Part shown: piece after piece, positions 51,069 to 58,933 of the stretch
Layout of the letters: each line of letters opens with the position of its first letter
Numbering within the stretch: the first letter of the stretch is position 1
Source of the DNA: Paractinoplanes deccanensis
Lineage (GTDB): Bacteria > Actinomycetota > Actinomycetes > Mycobacteriales > Micromonosporaceae
DNA: 64,000 bases
NCBI RefSeq assembly: GCF_016862115.1
Contig: NZ_BOMI01000021.1
Span: 1 to 64,000, forward strand
Direction of reading: 5' to 3'
The notes under the pieces: model-generated
Databases searched by the model: none
What the model saw: only the letters and a program-made list of their open reading frames with translations
Told to the model about the DNA's origin: nothing
Position numbers and translations under genes: made by a program

Positions 51069-52640
51069 TCAGCGTCGTCCCAGAAGCTCCTCGCGTTCCC
51101 GGTCCGGGATCGTCATCGACTCGGCCAGCAAGGCGGCGAGCGCGTCCACGTGGGCCCTGTCGACGTCGGCCGGGAAGAGCCACCGGATGTTCTCGTCGCG
51201 CGTGATCAGGTCGATCGCCTCTCGATTCGGCGCGGTCCGGACATACCGGATCAGGTCGATCGGAACGTCCTGGCGGATCTCACCCTGTTCGAGGAACGCG
51301 GTGGCCTTGGCCGTGAGGACGCGGCGATCGGTGACGGCGACCAGATCCTTGCCCGCCATCTTGTCCTTGGCGCCCAGCAGCCCTTTCGCGCCGCCGACGA
51401 GCGATTTCCCGCCGCCGGGCTGATCGGGGAAGCCGAGGACTCGTACCGTCTCGCCGTCCTCGAGGAACCAGCGCAGGATGCGGAGGCTCGGTCCGGGCTC
51501 CAGCGAAGCGGGTGCGCAGAAGACCTCCGGAGCCTCCAGCGCAGGGATCGGCGGATGGAGGGCGTCGGCGAGCGGCTCGAGCGCCTCCAGCAGGCGGGCG
51601 GAGGTCTGCCGCGCCGCGTTCGCGTCCTTCCGCATCCCCGGCAGCGCCAGGGTGTCGCGCCCCGGCAGCTCGGCGATGATGCGCAGCTCCCGGGCCAGCG
51701 CGTCGACGAGCCGCGTCGCCTCGGCGAGGGCCGACTTGAGCTCCTCGCCGGTGTCCCGCGCGATGGCGTCGACGAGCCGGGCCTCGGCAGGGTCGCCGGC
51801 GCCGGCGGCCCGCGCCCGCGCGGCGTGCAGCGCCTGGTAGCCGGTCCACGCCTTGACCGAGGACAGCAGGGCGTGGGCGTCGAAGAGAATCGCCTCGGCG
51901 TTCGTCTCCAGGTATTCCCGGCGGGCACGGCGATCGAGCCGGTGGACCTGCCGGATGTGGTTGTCGACGTTCAGCCGGTACAGGTCACGCTGCTTGCGCA
52001 GAGCCGCCTCGCTGCCCGCGACGCTGTCCCACAGGGACGCCGGAACCGATTCGATCTCGCGCGCCTTGTCGACGGCGCGATCGATGGTGGTGACGAGCGC
52101 CGTCAGCTCGGCCCACTGCTCGTGGCGGACGGTCGTGAGCACCTGGCTGGTCAGCGCGATGTTGGTGCGGGTCAGGCCGGTGATCTCGCTGAGCTGCATC
52201 TGCATCGCGACCATGGCGAGCGCCGGCCCGATGGCGGCCACCGTCTGCGCCACCCCCACCGCGGACACCGGGATGAAGCGAGCCTGCGCGACGATGCGGC
52301 CGTTCGCGAAGATCGCTCCGAGGTTCGCGCCGTCCTTGACGGCGAGCGTGCCGCCGGCCTTCAGCAGGGCCATCGTCGCGTCGGTGACCCGGTAGAGCCC
52401 CTGCGCGCCGGCGACGGCGTTGCCGAGGTTGCCGGCGACCGTCGCGGTGGTGCCGATCGAGGCGAGGGCCGCGGAGATCCGGTCGCGATCACCGGCCGGC
52501 ACGAGACCGAAGTCGATGAGGTCGACCCTCAGCTCCGGCGGAACTTCGCCGAAGACGACAGCGATTCCCGGCAGCACCTCCGCCAGGACGGTCGATGCCT
52601 CCGCCGAGTCGCCGTCCGGCTCGGGTGTGGTGTCCTGCAT
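51069..52640 (-). CDS. Unrecognised protein with PH-like C-terminal domain
   Basis: 523 residues; I cannot name a family. Residues 1-60 are acidic. Residues 60-145 contain hydrophobic, Ala/Gly-rich stretches (IGTTATVAGNLGNAVAGAQG; GVAQTVAAIGPALAMVAMQM) that could associate with membranes. Residues 150-370 are long charged helices, probably coiled coil (RLVDAIARDTGEELKSALAE). The C-terminal 110 residues (KDLVAVTDRRVLTAKATAFL; VPIDLIRYVRTAPNREAIDL) resemble a bacterial PH-like domain. Start is ATG at 52640. It is convergent with pdxY and divergent from the GH35 gene. The frame and codon use are normal, so it is a real gene. Confidence 0.7.
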   Translation of the reverse strand: MQDTTPEPDGDSAEASTVLAEVLPGIAVVFGEVPPELRVDLIDFGLVPAGDRDRISAALASIGTTATVAGNLGNAVAGAQGLYRVTDATMALLKAGGTLAVKDGANLGAIFANGRIVAQARFIPVSAVGVAQTVAAIGPALAMVAMQMQLSEITGLTRTNIALTSQVLTTVRHEQWAELTALVTTIDRAVDKAREIESVPASLWDSVAGSEAALRKQRDLYRLNVDNHIRQVHRLDRRARREYLETNAEAILFDAHALLSSVKAWTGYQALHAARARAAGAGDPAEARLVDAIARDTGEELKSALAEATRLVDALARELRIIAELPGRDTLALPGMRKDANAARQTSARLLEALEPLADALHPPIPALEAPEVFCAPASLEPGPSLRILRWFLEDGETVRVLGFPDQPGGGKSLVGGAKGLLGAKDKMAGKDLVAVTDRRVLTAKATAFLEQGEIRQDVPIDLIRYVRTAPNREAIDLITRDENIRWLFPADVDRAHVDALAALLAESMTIPDREREELLGRR

Positions 52641-52778
52641 TCGATCTCCTCGCTCGGCATTGCTCGCCGATCAAACCTAGGGTGCGACCGCCGTGGCCGG
52701 TGCCGGTCATTCGTCGCTGATGTCGCAGCCGTACGGCGGAGCGTCGCGCTTACCGCCGGCCGCCCCGCGAAAATATGG

Positions 52779-52792
52779 CGGGAGCGCTCCCA
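52779..52792. promoter_or_regulatory. CebR-like operator (CGGGAGCGCTCCCA)
   Basis: Differs by one base from the TGGGAGCGCTCCCA operator known for the CebR LacI-family repressor of actinobacterial cello-oligosaccharide genes. The inner 12 bp, GGGAGCGCTCCC, are perfectly palindromic. It lies 64 bp upstream of the GH35 ATG. Confidence 0.65.
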
Positions 52793-52818
52793 AGCGGAGC
52801 CGGGCCGTGCCATTATCG

Positions 52819-52834
52819 ATTGACACGTGTCAAT
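52819..52834. promoter_or_regulatory. Perfect 16-bp palindrome (ATTGACACGTGTCAAT)
   Basis: Fully palindromic, centred 29 bp upstream of the GH35 start. It differs in sequence from the CebR-like site 27 bp before it, so a second regulator is likely. The TTGACA within it could also serve as a -35 element. Confidence 0.65.
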
Positions 52835-52855
52835 GGAATCGCGGAGAGGCCCGGC

Positions 52856-55702
52856 ATGAAGCTCAGCCGCATCCTGCTCGTCCTGGTCCTGGCGCTCGCC
52901 GGGGGTGGTCTGGCCGGCGCGCCGTCGGTGGCGGCGCCCGGGCACCGGGTCAGCTACGACAAGCACTCGCTGATGGTGGACGGCCGGCGCGTGCTGGTGC
53001 AGGCCGCCGAGTTCCACTACTTCCGGCTGCCCAGCCCGGACCTGTGGCGCGACATCCTCGAGAAGGAGAAGGCGGCCGGCTTCAACGCCGTCTCGGTCTA
53101 CTTCGACTGGGCGTACCACTCGCCCGCGCCGGGGGTCTACGACTTCACCGGGGTGCGCGACGTGGACCGGTTGCTGCGCACGGCCGAGCAGGCCGGGCTG
53201 TACGTGATCGCGCGGCCCGGCCCGTACATCAACGCCGAGACCACCGGCGGCGGCTTCCCGGGCTGGCTCAAGCTCGTGCCCGGCCGCGCCCGGAGCAGCG
53301 CGCCGGGCTACACCGCCGCCTACCGTGACTGGCTCGGGCACATCAACCCGATCATCGCGCGGCATCAGGTGACCCGCGGCGGGCCGGTGCTGCTCTACAA
53401 CGTCGAGAACGAGTACGCGGTGAACACCGACCCCGCGTACATGCAGGATCTGCAGGACACCGCCCGCGCGCACGGCATCGACGTGCCGATCACCACGAAC
53501 CTCTGCTGTGACGCGGCGTCGTGGACCTCCACCTGGGCGTCCGGCCCCGGCGCCGTGCAGATCCCGGGCGTGGACGACTATCCGCAATCGTTCGACTGCG
53601 GCAACGCCGCCACGGTCTGGGGCCCGTGGGGTGCCGGCATCACGGAGCGGGTGCGCGACGACGCGCCGGTCTTCGCGGCCGAGTACCAGGCCGGCGCGAT
53701 CGACGTGAACAACGCCGGGTACGAGGCGTGCCGGGAGCTCACCGGGGTGGCGTACACCCGCTACTTCCAGAAGAGCAACCTGATCGCCGGCGGGGCCACG
53801 GCGTTCAGCTACTACATGGGTTTCGGCGGCACGAACTGGGGCTGGCTGGCCCAGCCCAACGACACCTACACGTCGTACGACTACGGCGCCGCCATCACCG
53901 AGGGCCGGCAGCTCACCGCGAAGTACGACGAGTACAAGCGGCAGGGCTACTTCCTGCACGCCGTCGCCGGCTCGCTCACCCGCACCGACCCGGCGCCCGC
54001 GCCCACGGCGGCCGGGCTCGAGACCCTCGCGCGGGCCAACCCCGACGACGGCACCCAGTTCGTCCTGGTGCGCAACCCGGGGACGGCGGCCGTGTCCAGC
54101 ACCCTCCAGTGGGGACGGTATGCCCTCCCGGTGACGCTTCTCGGGCGCGACGCCAAGGTGCTCACCGGCGGCTACCGGCAGTTCGCCGCGTCCACCTCCG
54201 AGATTCTGACGCACGAGACGATCGGCGGGCGCGACATCGCGGTGCTCTACGGCAACGAGGGCACGCCGGGCGCGACAGTGCTGCGCTACCCGTCCCGGCC
54301 GCGGGTGACCGTGCTCGACGGCCGGGTCACCTCGGCCTTCGACGCCACCCACGGCGACCTGCGGCTCGACTACACGCACACCGGGCCGGCCCGGGTGCTG
54401 ATCGAGGGCGGGGGACACCGGCCGTTGCTGCTGATGCTCGGCACCGCCGAGGCCGCGGCGTCGTTCTGGCGGGCGGACACCAGCGCGGGCCCGGTCCTGG
54501 TGCGCGGCACGGCACTGCTGCGCTCGGCCACCGCGACGCCGGGCTCCGTGGCGCTGCGCGCCGACACCGCCGCCGCCGGACCGGTCGAGGTCTTCACGGC
54601 CGGGCGCGCGGTGACCGTCAACGGCGAACGGGTCGCCAGCCGGCCCACCCCGAGCGGATCCCTGCTCGGCCACCTGCCCGGGCCACGCCCGGTCGCCCTG
54701 CCGGCGCTCACCGGCTGGCGCGGGCACGCCGAGGCGCCCGAGGCCGCGCCCGGCTTCGACGACTCCCGATGGACCGTCGCCGCGAAGACCACCAGCCTCA
54801 GCCCGTTCGCCCCGATCACCCTGCCGGTGCTGTTCAGCGACGAGTACGGCTTCCACACCGGCAGCGTCTGGTACCGGGGACGGTTCACCGCCACCGGTGC
54901 CGAGACGTCCGTGTCGCTCAACGCGATCACCGGCCGGCGGGGCAACTACCTGGTCTGGCTGAACGGCCGCTACCTCGGCTCGGCGGCCGGCGGCGTGCAG
55001 GCCGACTCGGACGCGCCCGCCAACCCGGCGCCCGGGCCGGGCACGTTCGGCGTACCGCCCGGCCTGCTCGAACCCGGCAAGCCGGCCGTGCTGTCCGTGC
55101 TGGTGCAGAACATGGGCCACAACGACGACTGGACCGCCGACGACAACCGGTTCCGGCAGCCCCGCGGCCTGGTCGGCGCCCGCATCGACGGCTCGGCGGC
55201 CCCGGTCACCTGGCGCCTCCAGGGCACCGCGGCGATCGACCCGGCGCGCGGCGCCCTCAACAACGGCGGCCTCTACGGCGAGCGGGCCGGCTGGAGCCTG
55301 CCCGGATACGCCGACCGCGGCTGGCCGCCCGCCGGCTCCACCGTGCCCGCCGGCGTCACCTGGCTGCGCACCGCCTTCCGGCTCGACCTGCCGCACGGGC
55401 AGGACACGTCGGTGGCGCTGCGCTTCCCCGGCACGCCCCCGGCCGGCTACCGGGCCATCGTCTACCTGAACGGGTGGCAGCTCGGCCAGTACGGCGCCGC
55501 CATCGGCCCGCAGACCGACTTCGTCCTGCCGGCCGGCCTGCTGCGCCAGGACGGGCGCAACACCCTGGCCATCGCCGTCATCGCCACCACCCCGAGCACC
55601 GTCACCACTCCGAGCCTGACCGTCGTGGGCCGGCATCGCGGCGGCGTGCCGGTGCGCGACGTGCCGGCCGCTGTCTCCCCCCTTCGTGCCGCTGTGACGT
55701 GA
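52856..55702 (+). CDS. Secreted GH35 beta-galactosidase
   Basis: 948 residues. Signal peptide MKLSRILLVLVLALAGGGLA to about residue 27, then a GH35 TIM barrel. HYFRLPSPDLWRDILEKEKA and GPYINAETTGGGFPGW are typical. The acid/base Glu is E186 in YNVENEYAV, and the nucleophile is likely E276 in PVFAAEYQAGAI. FSYYMGFGGTNWGW follows. The C-terminal half has beta-sandwich domains (SDEYGFHTGSVWYRGRFTAT; RGNYLVWLNGRYLGSAAGG; RAIVYLNGWQLGQYGAAIGP). ATG at 52856 has GGAGAGGCC upstream. Two palindromes in the 215-bp upstream gap suggest dual repression. Confidence 0.9.
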   Translation: MKLSRILLVLVLALAGGGLAGAPSVAAPGHRVSYDKHSLMVDGRRVLVQAAEFHYFRLPSPDLWRDILEKEKAAGFNAVSVYFDWAYHSPAPGVYDFTGVRDVDRLLRTAEQAGLYVIARPGPYINAETTGGGFPGWLKLVPGRARSSAPGYTAAYRDWLGHINPIIARHQVTRGGPVLLYNVENEYAVNTDPAYMQDLQDTARAHGIDVPITTNLCCDAASWTSTWASGPGAVQIPGVDDYPQSFDCGNAATVWGPWGAGITERVRDDAPVFAAEYQAGAIDVNNAGYEACRELTGVAYTRYFQKSNLIAGGATAFSYYMGFGGTNWGWLAQPNDTYTSYDYGAAITEGRQLTAKYDEYKRQGYFLHAVAGSLTRTDPAPAPTAAGLETLARANPDDGTQFVLVRNPGTAAVSSTLQWGRYALPVTLLGRDAKVLTGGYRQFAASTSEILTHETIGGRDIAVLYGNEGTPGATVLRYPSRPRVTVLDGRVTSAFDATHGDLRLDYTHTGPARVLIEGGGHRPLLLMLGTAEAAASFWRADTSAGPVLVRGTALLRSATATPGSVALRADTAAAGPVEVFTAGRAVTVNGERVASRPTPSGSLLGHLPGPRPVALPALTGWRGHAEAPEAAPGFDDSRWTVAAKTTSLSPFAPITLPVLFSDEYGFHTGSVWYRGRFTATGAETSVSLNAITGRRGNYLVWLNGRYLGSAAGGVQADSDAPANPAPGPGTFGVPPGLLEPGKPAVLSVLVQNMGHNDDWTADDNRFRQPRGLVGARIDGSAAPVTWRLQGTAAIDPARGALNNGGLYGERAGWSLPGYADRGWPPAGSTVPAGVTWLRTAFRLDLPHGQDTSVALRFPGTPPAGYRAIVYLNGWQLGQYGAAIGPQTDFVLPAGLLRQDGRNTLAIAVIATTPSTVTTPSLTVVGRHRGGVPVRDVPAAVSPLRAAVT

Positions 55703-55783
55703 CCGGCTCATCCAGCCGTGACGCCGCGACGAACTGGTCCCAGAAGCGGCCGCCCGGCCGCGGTTTCGAGGGGGAGACACTGG

Positions 55784-56023
55784 ATGGGACCGAGCAAGGA
55801 ACGGCTCAAGCGCATGGCGATGAGCTCGGGGCTCGCGGTGGCGGTCGTCGCCGCGATCGCGACCGGGATGGCCGCCACCGGCGACGGGGATCGCCGGGCC
55901 GAGGTGCCGGCGACGGTGCAGGTGAACCGCACCGGCTCCGCCGCTGTCGCCGGTGACTCGAGCGGCGGCGGCCACGCCGTGACGTATGTACCCGTCGGCG
56001 GCACGACCGGTTGTTGCCCGTAA
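55784..56023 (+). CDS. Small exported peptide ending GCCP
   Basis: 79 residues. MGPSKERLKRMAMSSGLAVA begins a basic n-region and a hydrophobic core, followed by a possible signal cleavage after ATGMAA. The mature part is Gly/Ser/Val-rich (HAVTYVPVGGTTGCCP) and ends with adjacent cysteines. I recognise no family. GGGGGAGACAC precedes the ATG. It is bracketed by the GH35 stop 81 bp upstream and a strong hairpin downstream, so it is probably its own transcript. It may be a small secreted protein. Confidence 0.55.
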   Translation: MGPSKERLKRMAMSSGLAVAVVAAIATGMAATGDGDRRAEVPATVQVNRTGSAAVAGDSSGGGHAVTYVPVGGTTGCCP

Positions 56024-56031
56024 GCCGGCCG

Positions 56032-56066
56032 GCACGGCCCGGCCGGTCAGCCCGGCGGGGCCGTGC
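56032..56066 (+). terminator. 9-bp stem hairpin after the small peptide gene
   Basis: GCACGGCCC and GGGCCGTGC pair perfectly around a 17-nt loop that can form its own GCCGG/CCGGC stem. It starts 8 bp after the peptide gene stop. The hairpin has no T-run. It separates the peptide gene from the mutase-region genes. Confidence 0.65.
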
Positions 56067-56144
56067 CGCGCGCACGTATCCGTTCGCGGGCCGGGAGCCT
56101 CTGTCCACAGTGCGACAGCGAGCGACCGGACAGGAGCGGGCGAG

Positions 56145-57134
56145 ATGTTTGCGATCTGTATCCGAGAGCCCGGCGGGCCCGAGGTGCTCGCCTGGACCGC
56201 GGTGCCCGATCCGCGGGTCCGGGCGGGCGAGGTGCTCATCGACATCACGGCCGGTGGGGTCAACCGCGGCGATCTGCTCCAGCGGACCGGACACTACGAT
56301 CCGCCGCCGGGCAGCCCGCCGTACCCCGGGCTCGAATGCTCCGGCCGGATCGCGGCCGTCGGCGCGGGCGTGCGCGGATGGCGTCCCGGTGACGAGGTCT
56401 GCGCGCTGCTGGCCGGTGGCGGATACGCCGAGAAGGTGGCCGTACCGGCCGGACAGGTGTTGCCGGTGCCCAAGGGCGTCGGACTGGCCGAGGCGGCGGC
56501 GCTGCCCGAGGTGGCGTGCACGGTGTGGGTGAACCTGGTCCGGCACGCCCGGCTGCGGGCCGGCGAGACGCTGCTCGTCCACGGCGGCGGCAGCGGGATC
56601 GGCACCTTCGCCCTCCAGTTCGCCGCCGCGCTGGGCGCGCGGGTGCTCACCACCGCCCGGCCCGTCAAGCACGAGGCCCTGCGCGGTCTGGGCGCCGAGG
56701 TGACCATCGACTACACCACCGAGGACTTCGCCGCCGCGGTGCTGCGGGCCACCGGCGGCCGCGGCGCCGACGTGATCCTCGACATCCTCGGCGGCGGCTG
56801 CCTGGACCGCAACGTGCGGGCGCTGGCCGTCGGCGGCCGGCTGGTGGTCATCGGGTTGCAGCGTGGCCGCCGCGGCGAGCTGGACCTCAGCGAGCTTCTG
56901 GCCCGGCGGGCCACGGTGACGGCGACCGCGCTGCGCGGGCGGCCCGCGGCCGAGAAGGCCGCGATCGTGCGGGGAACCCGGGACGACGTCTGGCCGCTGG
57001 TGGAGTCCGGCGCGATCCGGCCCGTGGTGGACCGGGTGTTGCCGATGACCGAGGCGGCCCGCGCCCATCAGGTGCTGGCCGCCGGGGAGCACATCGGCAA
57101 GGTGCTGTTGCTCACCGGGCCGGGCCGGGGCTGA
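56145..57134 (+). CDS. NAD(P)H quinone oxidoreductase/enoyl-reductase-like MDR (PIG3 type)
   Basis: 329 residues of the zinc-free MDR group. N-terminal AGGVNRGDLLQRTGHYDPPP and PGLECSGRIAAVGAGVRGWR; Rossmann motif LLVHGGGSGIGTFALQFAAA; then DVILDILGGGCLDRNVRALA and GGRLVVIGLQ. No catalytic zinc ligands are seen. ATG at 56145 has GGAGCGGG upstream. The gene lies 84 bp before the glutamate mutase genes on the same strand. By inference it could reduce a double bond in the mesaconyl-type intermediate. It may also be an unrelated quinone reductase. Confidence 0.85.
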   Translation: MFAICIREPGGPEVLAWTAVPDPRVRAGEVLIDITAGGVNRGDLLQRTGHYDPPPGSPPYPGLECSGRIAAVGAGVRGWRPGDEVCALLAGGGYAEKVAVPAGQVLPVPKGVGLAEAAALPEVACTVWVNLVRHARLRAGETLLVHGGGSGIGTFALQFAAALGARVLTTARPVKHEALRGLGAEVTIDYTTEDFAAAVLRATGGRGADVILDILGGGCLDRNVRALAVGGRLVVIGLQRGRRGELDLSELLARRATVTATALRGRPAAEKAAIVRGTRDDVWPLVESGAIRPVVDRVLPMTEAARAHQVLAAGEHIGKVLLLTGPGRG

Positions 57135-57218
57135 CGCTGTATCCCTCGCCGAACCCCCGAGATCTGTCTCTGTGCCCGGGCGCGGCGCCCGCGCGCAACG
57201 TATCTCAGGGAGGCGCAA

Positions 57219-57671
57219 TTGCGGCACCACCGACGGATCCTGCTGTCCACCGTGTCCTCGGACGCGCACACCTGGAACCTCGTCTACCTGCAGATGCTGC
57301 TGGAGGAGCACGGCTGCACGGTCACCAACCTCGGGCCCTGCGTGCCGGACGACGTGCTGGTGCGAGCCGCCCGGGAGGAGCAGCCCGACGCCATCGTCAT
57401 CAGCTCGGTGAACGGGCACGGCCACATCGACGGCGCCCGCGTGATGCGGGCGCTGCGCCGGGACCCGGGCACGCGGCACCTGCCGGCGGTGATCGGCGGC
57501 AAGCTGGGCATCGGGGGCACCGCCGACGAGGACCACGCCGCCGCGTTGCTGGCGGCGGGGTTCGACGTGGTGTTCCCCGATTCCGCCGACGCCGCCGCGC
57601 TGCCGGAGATCCTCGACGGCCTCGCCGCCGGTTCGGCACGCGAGGCCGTGCTCGCCGGTGGTGCCCGGTGA
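57219..57671 (+). CDS. Glutamate mutase small (cobalamin-binding) subunit
   Basis: 150 residues with a B12-binding Rossmann fold like MutS/GlmS. The lower-ligand histidine motif is present as DAHTWN (D15, H17). The usual glycine at the end (DxHxxG) is replaced by Asn20. Later motifs fit: VISSVNGHGHIDGARVMRAL, VIGGKLGIGG and AGFDVVFPDSADAAALPEIL. It carries adenosylcobalamin for the large subunit, which together turn L-glutamate into (2S,3S)-3-methylaspartate. TTG start at 57219 with AGGGAGG 6 bp upstream. Its stop overlaps the large-subunit start (GTGA). Confidence 0.85.
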   Translation: MRHHRRILLSTVSSDAHTWNLVYLQMLLEEHGCTVTNLGPCVPDDVLVRAAREEQPDAIVISSVNGHGHIDGARVMRALRRDPGTRHLPAVIGGKLGIGGTADEDHAAALLAAGFDVVFPDSADAAALPEILDGLAAGSAREAVLAGGAR

Positions 57672-58933
57672 AGCGGGCGTCCCGGATCGGCCTGGGCGCC
57701 TACGTCGCCGCGGCCCGGGGGACGCTGGTGGTCCAGCCGCGGATGGGCATGGGCGACCCCGCGGCGATGGCCGCCGCGGTGCGGGCGGTCGCCGCTCTGC
57801 CGGCCCGCACGGCGGCCACCATCACGTTGGACAGCTACACCCGGGTGGGCGACCACCGGGGCGCGCGGCGGGCGCTCGCCGCCGGTGAGCGGCTCAACGG
57901 CTTCCCCCTGGTGGCACACGGCCCCGCGGTGACCGCGCGGGTGGCGGACCCGGCCGGGCCCGGCGTGCCGGTGCAGGTCCGGCACGGCTCCGCGCGGCCC
58001 GGCAGGATCTTCGCCACGATGGCCACCGCGGGACTCTGCGACACCGAGGGCGGACCGGTGTCGTACTGCCTGCCGTACGGCCGCATCCCGCTGGCGGAGT
58101 CCGTCGCCTGCTGGGCCGAGGCCACCGAGGAACTGGCGGCCGCCTGCGCGGCCCAGGGCCTGCGTGCCCACCTGGAGACCTTCGGCGGCTGCCTGCTCGG
58201 CCAGCTGAGCCCGCCGTCGTTGCTGGTGGCGATGAGCGTGCTGGAGGCGCTGTTCTTCGCCCGGCACGGGATCACCAGCGTCTCGCTGAGCTACGCGCAG
58301 CAGACCGACGCGGTGCAGGACGTGGAGGCGCTCGCCGCGCTGCGGCACCTCGCCGGTGAGCTGCTGCCCGCCGGCCTGGACTGGCACGTGGTGCTCTACA
58401 CCTACATGGGCGTGTACCCGCGTACCGCGCCGGGGGCCTGGCGTCTGCTCGGCGACAGTGCGGAGATCGCGGTGAGCGGTGGCGCGGAGCGGCTCATCGT
58501 GAAGACGGTGGCCGAGGCGCACCGGATCGCGACGGTGGGGGAGAACCTCGCCGCCCTGGTGCACGCCTCCCGGACCGCGGAGCGCGCGTACCGGCACTGC
58601 GCCCTTCCCCGGATCGGCCAGGTGGACTACGCGCAGGTGCTGGACGAGGCGCGGGCGCTGATCGAGGCGGTGCTCGGGCTCGCCGACGACGTCGGGCGGG
58701 GCCTGCTGCGGGCGTTCGCCGGGGGCCTGCTGGACGTCCCGTTCTGCCTGCACCGCGACAATCGCGGGCTGACCCGGGGCACGATCGACGCCGGCGGCCG
58801 GCTGGTGTGGGCGAAGACCGGACGGCTGCCGTTGCCGGCGTCCGCACGGCCGCGGATCCACCGGATGACCTCCACGGACCTGCTGAGCCTGCTCAGCCAT
58901 GTGGCGGACCGCCAGGACGGACGCGGCCGCTAG
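57668..58933 (+). CDS. Glutamate mutase large (epsilon) subunit
   Basis: 421 residues matching GlmE/MutE except for a missing N-terminal extension of about 55 residues. The three arginines that hold the glutamate carboxylates are kept: R25 (VVQPRMG), R59 (LDSYTR) and R105 (VQVRHG). Also conserved are NGFPLVAHG, EGGPVSYCLPYGRIPL (127-142), ETFGGCLLGQLSPPS and SLSYAQQTDAVQD (206-218). The GTG at 57668 overlaps the small-subunit stop. It forms the catalytic barrel of the B12 enzyme. The 3' end overlaps the convergent CoA-transferase by 4 bp. Confidence 0.87.
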   Translation: MKRASRIGLGAYVAAARGTLVVQPRMGMGDPAAMAAAVRAVAALPARTAATITLDSYTRVGDHRGARRALAAGERLNGFPLVAHGPAVTARVADPAGPGVPVQVRHGSARPGRIFATMATAGLCDTEGGPVSYCLPYGRIPLAESVACWAEATEELAAACAAQGLRAHLETFGGCLLGQLSPPSLLVAMSVLEALFFARHGITSVSLSYAQQTDAVQDVEALAALRHLAGELLPAGLDWHVVLYTYMGVYPRTAPGAWRLLGDSAEIAVSGGAERLIVKTVAEAHRIATVGENLAALVHASRTAERAYRHCALPRIGQVDYAQVLDEARALIEAVLGLADDVGRGLLRAFAGGLLDVPFCLHRDNRGLTRGTIDAGGRLVWAKTGRLPLPASARPRIHRMTSTDLLSLLSHVADRQDGRGR

